Positions 21,939 through 34,100 of a stretch of 64,000 nt of DNA are shown piece by piece. The stretch is from Apostichopus japonicus (Eukaryota; Echinodermata; Holothuroidea; Aspidochirotida; Stichopodidae). Each line of letters opens with the position of its first letter. The first letter of the stretch is position 1. The notes under the pieces were generated by a model. The model was not told the DNA's origin, did no database searches, and worked only from the letters and a program-made list of their open reading frames with translations. The translations under genes and the position numbers were made by a program. Where the stretch lies: positions 39,450,631 through 39,514,630 of the forward strand of contig NC_092568.1 of assembly GCF_037975245.1 (NCBI RefSeq), in the 5' to 3' direction.

Positions 21939-24900
21939 TAAGCCGGCAAAGGGGAGGCAGTAAATATTCCATTATGTTGAAACCCTACAAGTGTACCGGT
22001 ACGTAATTGCCCATGAAAAGTGTTAATAAATTGCCAATGTATGTAGTCAACGTTTTAATAAAGACATTTCGTCAGTAACATCGAACAGATTACACACGCG
22101 CGCGGGCACACACGCCCAGACATGTCTGACTCCTCCCTCAGTCACGGAAATTCGGTCACCCTGTGGAATCCCACCATGGGTGAACCTCCTAGAGAAGCTA
22201 CTCAGGAAAATTAACCATCACCATGGCATTTGTTGCAACTGACATAGTATTTGTATATGGCCAACTGGTAAAGGCCCTACAATTCTTCATCCTCCCTATA
22301 AGAGTGATGAGATGATAACTTTTACACAAATATACAATTGACATCATTTTCTGAATTGGATATATTTCAAACGTAAAACAGGTGTAAATGATTAATAGGT
22401 ATCAATAACACAAAAAAATTATGACACATAATTGGAATAGAGAAAGAATATCCTCTACATGGTTGGCATGCAAGCAGGAAGAGTTAAATGCAAAACAATA
22501 AATGGTGAGTTTGCAATTGAGGAAGATAATACAAATAATTCTCCATTTGTAAAAATGAAATATGAGATTGATACAAAATTGTGATCATTCATAAGAAAAT
22601 AATGCACATTGTCTCACAAACAGACATTGTGCAACTGCCTTCTTCTCTCTTTCTGATAAGCTACATTAAAACCACAATTTTCAAATATTTCTTTACAAAA
22701 ACACATGACAACATTTTGATTTCATTACGATACAAGGAAAACGAGGGCAGACAAATTTCCGATAATCTAAGCCGACATATAATTTGTAGACAGTTCCCCC
22801 ATTCGTTAGTTTAAAATCTGGCTTAGATGAAATGCTGCATAAAACAATAAGAATGATGAAAAATTCTTCTATACCTGTGATATATATTAATAACATTCTT
22901 GGTGTGGTAAAATGTATATACCTGAGTACAACACCTAGAACATGTGGTCATTTATGATCCATTAATATGTTATATCCCACTCCAGCTTATAATTACTGAC
23001 AACTAGTTCCACTTAAACTGTTTTGTTCTGCAAATCTTCCAATCTATGGTCATGCATTAGTATTCCAAACCAAATAACACCAATTCACACACATTCACAA
23101 ATTAGATATGGAATCATAGGATAAATTAATACCTCAATAAGTTTTTATATCCCTCTATGTTGTTATGAAAATGAAATAATTCAAACATTCATAATTCAAA
23201 ACAAGATCAACAGGAAAATAAATGAATAAAAGAAAATAAGATATACATTAAAATCTAATATATGTCCATTTTTTTATTAGGAGGGCACATTGCTTGCAAA
23301 TTGTTTTCCCACAAGCTATTGCAATTGACAATTGTTACAAGAGATACACTGTTAAATAGACTTATGCTGTGTCAATTATCCAAGTAAGTGGTATCAAACG
23401 TTTTGATTGGATGGAATTAAATGGCCTACTTGGCTTTCCAAAGCCTTCCATGTGTAGTGGTTAACCTATGAGGTTACATGACAGTTGTAAAAATTCAGTG
23501 TAAATTTTTATTACCATTCTTTACTTGTTTTATATGTACACACAGTACAATGCTGCATGCAACACATCATGCAACACATCTTTTGTTTTTGTTCAAAAGA
23601 TATTACTATACTTTAATCGAGAAGACTTGATTCTTAAAATGCAGATCCCTTCATGCATTTAATGTAAAAAAATGTAAAATGAATGATTACCAACTGTTTA
23701 ATTGATTTAAATAGATTGCCATCCTTAAAACTGTAGTTCTTATAACTGCATCATCATCCTTCATTTATAATATGGATTAGTATCAACAAATAGTCATTGC
23801 AATTTACACATCGAAGCCCTTATAAATATAAGCCTCTGCAGTAAAGGCTTAATGCATAATGCAATGTAATAGGCAAAAGTACTTTTATTAAACTAAATTA
23901 GTGCTAATATTTAGGGACATGGACAGAGTCTAATTAAGTAGAAGTTGACATGAATTGAGACTTTTTCTTGTCTAATGTTTATAATTGTTTTTTGGAATTG
24001 AATTAAAGTAAATATATCTTAACAAAATAAGCACCCGTTAAACCACAAATTAGGCACCATAGTTTAAGTAGGACTTTACATACAAACTGTACAAAGTAAA
24101 AGAAATTAACATTTCAACTTTTTGGGGGGAAAAACATATAACATGGCAGGATGATAGTACAAAGAAATTTCAAAATTACATTTATATAATTTCATCTGAA
24201 TTGGACACTATGATCTGACAACTGTAACTTGTTATAACGCTCAAGTTAAATAAAATAAACTATTAGTCAGTTTACAGATACATGGATACTATGATCAGAA
24301 TGTAACGATCAACCATAACTTTTTTTGTCATCCTGTTAAGAAACATTTCTAAATGACTGATACCCCAAAACACAATTTAAACCATAACTTTTCAACAGTG
24401 TAATCCCCACATGTGAAGCAAGTTAAGACTTGATGAAACAAGGCAGTTTTACCCTTTAAATTGTGGAGAACTTGCTAGACATTTAGAAAAGCTAAATCGG
24501 ACAATGCAATTACGCTGAAAGCAGAAGCAATGCTTATTGAAGAGCTCATATGACCGACTAATTATTTGAATTTCCAGTATATGTGGGTAAAATATTGACG
24601 TATTGACACAACATTTCAAAACGGGTCATATCACCAAACTGGCAATCACCATTAGTTATCCTTTATTATATCGATATCTTTAATTTACCGAGATCTTTCA
24701 GAGAATAAATCATCACTTACAAATATTTCCCTTTCATGAATTCCTTAAACCATTTGAGTCCTTTCGTTCCTTCAAAATAGATACTTTCCATATCTGGCAG
24801 TAATCAACGATATTTCATTATCATTTTCATAACAAAGATTTTATCTTATTTTCCAAAAATAATTCTTTTTAATTCCATCAATCTTTACCTGAGTGTCATT

Positions 24901-24983
24901 AATGTTGACCTTGATAAATACACTCAATGATCTAATTTTATTTCAGTCTTTTATCTTTACCCATGTCCTCTTACTACTGTATG
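21939..24983. other. Intergenic; 3' flank of the ACSS1-like gene
   Basis: Three kilobases of AT-rich sequence without a recognisable frame. AATAAA on the minus strand at 24937-24942, 42 bases past the stop codon, and another at about 24662 are candidate poly(A) signals for the ACSS1-like transcript. Confidence 0.4.
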
Positions 24984-25151
24984 TTACTGTTTACTGGTCA
25001 ATTGTTCATGTTTTTCAATCAGTGTTTCCACGATGGAAGGATCCGCTAAGGTAGAAGTATCTCCGAGGCTTTCTTTCTCTCCAGCACAAATCTTCCTTAG
25101 TATCCTTCTCATGATTTTACCAGAACGAGTCTTTGGAAGTCCTGGAGTAAT
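24984..25151 (-). CDS. ACSS1: ACSS1-like exon (last): LPKTRSGK and C-terminus
   Basis: Acceptor GGTAAACAG; reads [20 protein letters not shown], then [19 protein letters not shown] and ends in TAA. The Lys of RSGK is the adenylation-step catalytic residue that sirtuins deacetylate in this family. Confidence 0.95.
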   Translation of the reverse strand: MTPGLPKTRSGKIMRRILRKICAGEKESLGDTSTLADPSIVETLIEKHEQLTSKQ

Positions 25152-28100
25152 CTGTTTACCATGAAAAAGAAAAAAAAAGAGTATGATTATTATACAGACG
25201 AATGCAACCTATGGCACTGGGTAATTTGACCAATGAGAACAACAGGAGCAAGCTTTCTTCCAGAAAGTTGAGACTTTTCTTTCGATGATACAGCAAACCC
25301 TTGTTACTCTCAACAACATTCACCTCATAAACTGCCAATGATTTACATGAAACACAACTCTATTGTTTCAAGCATTTAAATAATGCTTCCTTTATTTCCA
25401 AGACATCTGTTTTGTATTTGTTGTATCATGTTTAGTTATGATCACCCAATGACTTTATTCAAACCTTTATTGATAAACCTTTGACCTTAACTGACAGCTT
25501 CCATGCACTTACCAGTACAATTTAAGGGAATCTTTAACCTTAACTGACAGCCTCCATGCACTTACCAGTACAACTTCAGGTAACTTTGACCTTAACTGAC
25601 AGCCTCCATGCACCTACCAGTACAATTTATGGGAATCTTTAACCTTAACTGACAGCCTCCATACACTTACCAGTACAACTTCAGGTAACCTTTGACCTTA
25701 ACTGACAGCCTTCATGCACTTACCAGTACAACTTCAGGTAACCTTTGACCTTAACTGACAGCCTCCATGAACTTACCAGTACAACTTCAGGTAACCTTTG
25801 ACCTTAACTGACAACCTCCATGCACTTACCAGTACAACTTCAGGTACAGCATAGCCAGCTATCTTCTTTTTGGTCATTGCTTTTAATTCTTCAATTATCT
25901 GGTCTTCAGGTTCTGTTATACCATCTTTCAGGATTACATAAGCATAGACACCTGCAATAATTACAAAAACAAAACAAAATCATTACACGAAACATGAAGG
26001 ATGTTAATGAGAGCTGTACTAAGTATTAAGTTCTGATGTTATCTTATCTTCAGGATCTGTTATACCATCTTTCAGGATTACATAAGCATAGACACCTGCA
26101 ATAATTACAAACACAATACAAAATCATTACATGAAATATAAAGGATGTTTATGACAGCTGTACTAAGTACTAAGTTCTGATGTTATCTGTTCTTTAGGCT
26201 CTGGTATACAATCTTTTAGGATTGCATAAGCATAGACACCTGCAATAATTACAAAAACAAGTCAAATCATTACATAAAATATTAAGGATGTTAATGATAG
26301 CTGTACTAAGTACTAAGTTCTCATTTTATCTATTCTTTGGGCTCTGTTATACCATCTTTTAGGATTACATAAGCATAGACACCTGTAATAATTACAAAAA
26401 CAATACAAAATCATTACACGAAACATGAAGGATGTTAATGAGAGCTGTACTCAGTATTAAGTTATGATGTTATCTATTCTTTGGGCTCTGTTATACCATC
26501 TTTCAGGATTGCATAAGCATAGACACCTGTAATAATTACAAACACAATACAAAATCATTACATGAAATATAAAGGATGTTTATGACAGCTGTACTAAGTA
26601 CTAAGTTCTGATGTTATCTGTTCTTTAGGCTCTGGTATACAATCTTTTAGGATTGCATAAGCATAGACACCTGCAATAATTACAGGAAGACAGGAACACT
26701 ACATGCTATATAGAGAACATGTAGGATATGTGCCATTACACACACAAACAAACTAAAGCACAATTTGCAGTTAGCCTAAAGCTGGTTGAATACAAAAAGA
26801 TATTAACAGCAGTTTGTATGACACAACAACCCTTAATGATCTAAAAAACTTTCAAAGCATCTTCTGAATAAGATTCTCCTCTGACCACGACATCAAAAAT
26901 CCTTTACTTTTCTCACTATCATCAGGTAACACACTATTTTACAAATCCACATTTTTTTTCCATCGCTATGATGTGTTTCTTTTTACTGTCCACTTTCAGA
27001 CAAAAACTTATTTGAGAACAACTCACTTTACTCTACATCTAGTTGCCGTTCACATTGCTTAGACGTAAACAAACTTAAGTAAAGTGCTATATACTGTGGA
27101 GCTGACAACACAGGCACAATGAAAATAGAGAAGAGAGGTTTCATCCTGAATATTAAGTGTATGACATCACCGTGTTTGAAAGTGCATGTGCAGTTGAGAA
27201 AAGAAATATAACATCTTTGGTAAAAAAAAAACAGGTAAAGAGGTAAACCTGTCAACAAAAACTGGCAAAAGCTAAGCAATGCTACATAACTCAGCCAGAA
27301 GATGCTATAATGCAAGACAAATTAAACAATAGAGCTTGAAAAGCCAAGCAGTGATCAATTTATGTGCTTCAAAGAGATAAAAAAACTTTAGTCTAGCCAA
27401 AACATGTGGCTTGCAAATAAATGCCTCCAATGTAAAACAAGGCAAAACAAGTGCACAACTTATTGCTAACCACATGAAAAAATATATTTGTCATAATATG
27501 ATACTGGGTTACTAAAGTGTGACATGCATGTTCAAAAATGATTTACACAAAGGTATCTATTTGAGTGCTGATTCTGGTTCTCCGGTGAATGTCGAACACA
27601 ATTAGTCATGTTAAAAGATAATACAGTATCAAGAAAGGTGGATTTGAGGCAAATAAAAAAGACAAGTGATGATGTTAACGTACGTTACTCGGTGTCCTAC
27701 AGTTGTCTATAAACATAGCCGCTTCTCCATTAAAGTGAAGGGGAATATATATGAGCAATGTCAAATGATATCTTATGACACACAAACAAAATTTGAAGTA
27801 CTTACCACATTCCATTGTAAGTTAATGAGGCTGATCATTTAGGACACCATAACATACGTTAACAACACAACAGGAATTTGGAGTTATAGAACTAAGCCAC
27901 TGGCTCAATGACAAATTTCATCAACTAGTTAGATAGAGTACCTTAGAACTACCTGGAAATGAAGTGTTTACTAACATGGAAGTTCTGTCTTCTCAATAAT
28001 TTACATTCAAAGTGCATATTGTTAACATACGTTATGAAGACACCAAAAAATGAGACACAATAACATACGTTAACAGAGTATGTTTTGATGTCCTAAAACC

Positions 28101-31100
28101 ATGTTTTAGACTCATTGGATGATGGAAATAGTTTAATTCTATTTCAAACATGGTGAAATATTAAGTGAGTTGAATATTCTGTGAGAATTCCTGCCATGAG
28201 CCTAAACTAGATTTTCACAGTTCACGTACGTTATGCAGGCTAGAAATGAGGACACCACACACAAATTGTGACTGATACAGAGGAATTGAACTGCTAGCAG
28301 TAAAAGAACTGTTTACTATCAGTTTATGTGGGGTGTTGATCAGTTACAAATGTTTTGATATTCAAAACTATCAGTTGATAGTGAAATAATGCCCATTTAA
28401 TGTACGTTTTGTTGAGGACACCGAACAATTTGTACAGTTTAACAACCAATAACAAGTTTTTTTCACATGTATTTTTGAATGAATTTGTCCTCTGAGATGC
28501 CATTAGACCTATTCTCAGCATGAGTAGTGAGTTTCTGGGACTTGCAATCCCTAATACACTACTGTGCAGTGTGTGATTAGGTTATAATCATGAAAAGTTG
28601 CCACCAGTTAATGTATGTCATGCAGGAGGACACCAAAAATATGTACGTTAACAAAGATGAAGATCTTTATTTTCCAGCAGTTGATGAGCATGGGTGACTG
28701 AGATTTGCAAGTGTAATTGAAGCTCTGCTTTCATTTGAATAGAAAATGAAAAGTCAAGGCATAATAACATGGGAAAAACTAAGAAAAGTGCATCTCAATT
28801 ACAGCCATTTTCATAATGTCACATTTTGGTGTCCAAAATTAGCCCAAAATTTGCAGTAAAACCCTCATAATTTCGCATCCACCCAATGTATGGTTGAATA
28901 ACTATCAATGATATCTGATGGTATATTGACACAACCATTGAAAAGGGAAATACAAGCAAAGGAGTATGATTGATGGAAATTTCACCAAAATGAAAAAAGG
29001 GACATAAAATCTCTCCAGTATCATATTTTTACATATATATATAACATGTTTGGCTTGTTGCTAGATATGACAAATGGTTTTGATGCTCTTTTCCAAGCAA
29101 GACAATCTTTACTGGAAAATGTCTAGTTTATGTTACAACTTGGCAACATTGGAAGTAACAAACACCAGACCAAACCACTAAAATTGTAATCAGTGTAATA
29201 TCATCCAGCTTTGCACAATGATTTCACCAAATCTGTCAACAACATTGTACTCTTTCACAAAGTCTTTTGAAAATGATTTAATACTGTCCTTGGTATTTTC
29301 TGATATTATTAGTACGGAAAACTACATTCAATGTTTAAATTGTGTGGTTTCAATATTTACTCCACTTCTAACCAAAGTCAACATTCATCAACAAGATCAG
29401 GTTCTTTGTGTCACAAAAGTCTCATTTTGGCTATAAAAGAACTGTATTAGTTTAAATAGACATGTGGCTGACTATAATTCAACTATGTAAACCAACTACC
29501 TAGTCAAATATTCCTCAGTGGCAAGAAAGAATTAGTTTCACAATTGCTGCTACTATTGAGTTATGTATTCCCACAGCAATCTTTGATTAAGACTCTGTAG
29601 TGAACTGAGTTGAGAATTCTAATAAACTATATATCTCATTTACATCCAAGACCAGTGCCGTAACTAGGTCAGTTCGGTCTCCAGAGCATGGACCACAGAG
29701 GGCCTCACTGTCAATAACCAGGTGTAAACATCAATAGGCTGAAGACACCTCTTAAAGTCATAAACTTCTCTTCGAAATCCCACCATGTTGGGAATTCAAA
29801 ATATAGCCAGTCTTCAACAGAAAAAGTCTGAGAGGGGCACATCTATAGATGCCTAGAGGTATCAAATCTAAAACCAACATGGCACATAGAGTCTCTTTAA
29901 GGTCCAACTTCTATGACTGCACAGGTGCTAGGTTGCTCCTTGCTATGCCACTGTCAACGACTGTTTTTTTTTTCATACCCTCTATGTCACTGCATGATTC
30001 AATATTACCACACAACCTAGTCAAGGAAATACCTCAGTGGCAGGAATAGAACAGTTTTAAAAACATTGTTTCAAATCAAGCCTGAACTGACCTGAACAGA
30101 AACCCACTACTCTACAGCTAGTTCATCTGTTGGAGGGATACACATATTTTATAACTGAGAGTTTTATTTCACTTTATGAGAGTATATCTGATCTGGCAAC
30201 AAGGAATAGGTGACATTGTTACTCCAATAAAGAGGCAACAGGCCCTTTTGGTAAATTGCCATGTACGTTTAATACACATATACAATTGTATCTTTGTGAA
30301 GACTTCAAGTCAGAATATCAGCCGCTTCTTTGAACACAAATATACCAATTTGTCAGTAATATTACCATTCATCTTGGCATTCAGTTTTCCAACCAAGTTT
30401 GTTACTTTTCAACAACCATAACTTAACTTTAAGAGAGAAATAAATCAGAATGGCCTGCAGATTCTAAATTAGCTCCTGTCCTCCACATGATCAATTAATC
30501 TCAAGTAAATAGTTTTCTTTCACAGCTCATTCTAAAGATTAACATGATCTGATGCTTTATCAAACAAAACTACAAAAACGTTTTTTTTTTAAATTTTTGT
30601 AGTTCCTTTACCTTCTCCTTTAATGTCGTGAGGAAAACCAACCACTGCGGTCTCTGCCACAGCTTCATGTTCATCCTAGAAACAAAATAGAAAAGGTTAA
30701 AGTTCACAAAATTTAAGAAAAGGCAACGCTAACTAACTTTCCAGCAAAATATCTTATCCATTTCTCAGAGCACCAGCGCGATCTCTCTCAAATCAGTATA
30801 AATCAGTAAAAGTTCAGCTTTATAAAGTTACACAGTATGACATAATATTTAAGAAGCTACACAATATGGCATAATTACCTTTAAGAATTTACAAAGTGTG
30901 ACACAGTTAGCTTTCAAAAGCTAAACAATGCTATGTAACTTAGCCAGAAGAAGCTACAATGCAGGATTTATTACAAAATGATCTGATGATTAACGTTATC
31001 CGTATCAAGTATCTGAACAGTAATACCTTTCCTAGTGTTAAGAATCTACACAGTATTACATTATTAAGACTAGCCATATACAATGTTAAATATTAGTATT

Positions 31101-34100
31101 AAGTATTAGTATCAAGTATCTGAACAGTATTACTTTTCTGTAGTTCATACCATACCATTAGGCCTTCTTTACAAAGCCTTCATATATCTTTAAAGGAAGT
31201 TTTAATTCACAAAACAACTCACATGTTATCCTGTTTCATCATAAATATCACAAGATAAATTCTATGTGAGTTTTGTACATGAATATTCATTGTTTTTCTT
31301 CCTAACCTGCAAAGTTACAACCATTTATGATACCAATATAAATTCCCTTTCACCGTTCCATTATAAACATGCAAATGCCAATTCCCATATTCTTTCAAGA
31401 TCAAATACATTATAAGAGTGTAAAGGCATCGCTGAACTGGTTACATCCACAATGAATGTATTTATAACTGGTGTTATATTTCACATGTGAATCTCTTACC
31501 ATTGCATCCTCCACCTCTGCTGTTATATTTCACATGTGAATCTCTAACCATTGCATCTTCCACCTCTGCTGTTATATTTCACATGAGAATCTCTTACCAT
31601 TGCATCCTCCACATCTGCTGTTATATTTCACATGTGAATCTCTTACCATTGCATCTTCCACCTCTGCTGCTATATTTCACATGTGAATGTCTTACCATTG
31701 CATCCTCCACCTCTGCTGTTATATTTCACATGTGAATCTCTTACCATTGCATTTTCCACCTCTGCTGTTATATTTCACATGAGAATGTCTTACCATTGCA
31801 TCTTCCACCTCTGCTGTTCCCAGCCGATGACCTGTGACATTGATGACATCATCCATCCGTCCTGTGATGTGATAGTAACCATCAGCGTCTCTGTGAGCCC
31901 CATCGCCAGTGCTGTAATAACCTAACATATGCAAATAGATGTACCTTCCTCAGTCATAATGATGATAACATTTTTTGGTAAATTGATGATAATTCCATTC
32001 TCATCCCTTTCTGGGTCAGTCCAGTTGCCATTGCAGTAATAACCTAACGTAATGCAAAGTTTTAAAAGGACATTGCTGACTCCTAATATAATTTTCTACA
32101 TTTTAATTTAACTTTAATCATTTCTAACTCCGGTCACATCTCTGTCTGGTTCACCGCCACATCTTGCAAATGCATATGCAAAATAACAGGACAATATCCA
32201 AAAATACTGATGGATATTTTTGAAGTGATGATACTTTTCACATTTCATAATGATTCAGTTCACTCTTACAGAATCTCTATCTGGGTGAACCTTTTCTACA
32301 GTGCAGTAATAATAACCTAACAGACTGATAAAAGTCAACAGGTTTACTGTTAACTTTTGACATTTCACTTTTAAATTGATGATAAATTCCAAGCTCATTC
32401 ACTTTGGGGTAACTATTACCGTACGAGAATAATAACACATTTAAGTATGTACTCTCTGCCTACTGCAATAAGATGCCAAGACTCAATTGACCTGTGACCT
32501 CACCTGGAAAATCTTTGAGATATGTAGCGATGAACCTCTTGTGGTTACCGTAAATAGTTCTGGCCAGACCTGGCCATGGTTGTTTAATGCACAGAGCACC
32601 AGAGACATTGTTGCCTTGGATTTCTTGTTTCTATGGAGAAAACAAAATAAAAACAAATTCAATCAATGAGGGCAGTTTTCTTTCATTTTGCAGGAGACAG
32701 ATTCTTAACTGACGAAAATATTAAAAAACATCACTGCTGTATGATTATTTTTTGATTGTATATGACAACCAGCCAAACCGCTTCAGGAAATACTGATGTA
32801 TCCAATAAACAGTTCTATGAATAAAACTTCAAAGGAAGAGATGCATAATATTTACTCTGATCAAGTGACTTAACAGACTTCATTTGGGTAATATCAAATA
32901 TTCATCTGAACTAACATGTATTGTGTTGCATTCTTGGTTCTAAATAATAGTCTAATATTTTGTCTGCTGATAGTGCAGGGTGTACCTAACCTTGCAGTGC
33001 TCGTCAGTCCTTTGATTTAGTTGTTAGTGTAGGGTTTAAGTAACCTTAAAAATCTCACTGTTCCTTTAATAAGATGATGTGGTGTATGCGACCTTGTATA
33101 CCTCAGCTGTCCTTTGTTATTCTCCTATTATGCAAGGCCAAATCACTTAGAGTGTACCATGACCATATGGCAGTGCTGATTTAAACTTTCACCTAGCAAG
33201 TTATAAAGTATTTAGCTTCTTAACTCTAATTTCATAGATAACAATTTAATCGGAGTTTGATGTTTCTTTGAAGGACTACCACTGTCTGTGTCATAATACA
33301 TCCCTCTTCAATATAATGAATGGATGATATGGATGGAATATGAATATGGATCAATATGATGAATGGATTGAATCAAGTTAACTACATGCCTTTATTTTAT
33401 TCTTTATTATTACAGTTTAATATTATTTTTGTTTTTCTTTACTTTTACTAATATAGTTTTTTGTTGATAATGAGAGTCCATGAATATCTGAAAACAAAAT
33501 CATGTCCACAAAGCTTGTTGCAATATAGTCTTGTTAAGACCCTAATATGAAGAAAGCAGAAACGGACTCTGAGGCATGTACAGTTTGCATGCAAAACAAG
33601 TATTACAAATGACTTGGCCAAGACTAGTTGCAATATTGTCAAAATAGATAACAACCTGCAGAAAATTTTCTGGGATGTCATACATTTCACATGATATTCA
33701 TCACCTTCTTGAAATAGTAATTCTGTTCTACTTTGTTGTTCTGACTTGATAATTGTTCATTCTGGAGACTGGATTAGGCTACAATAGATAACACACAAAC
33801 ATTTTAATGACTGAATATGCTACAATAGGTATCACATAAGCATGCTTGAGACTTGATATGCTACAATAGATATCACAAAACATGCTGGAGACAGGATATA
33901 GCTACAATAGATACCAAATTACAAACATCCTGCAGACTGGATATAGCTACAAAAGATACCACACAAACTTTCTGGAAACTGGATATGGCTACAACAGATA
34001 CCACACAAACATGCTGGAGACTGGATATTCTACAGCAGAGACCACACCAACATTTTGGAGACTGGATATAGCTACAATAGATACCACACAAACATCCTGG

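Larger units (their letters stand above)
25952..30611. other. ACSS1-like intron (4.7 kb)
   Basis: Holds the 143-bp array, a TTAA-flanked inverted-repeat region (27675-28651) and a hAT-like short element (29653-29953). A ~55-bp segment (AAAGCTAAGCAATGCTACAT near 27270) recurs diverged near 30917. No exon-like frame was found elsewhere in it. Confidence 0.6.

Noticed and set aside
27028-27315. 95-codon minus-strand hydrophobic frame
   Set aside because: Intronic, no start or splice context, composition typical of AT-rich noise.
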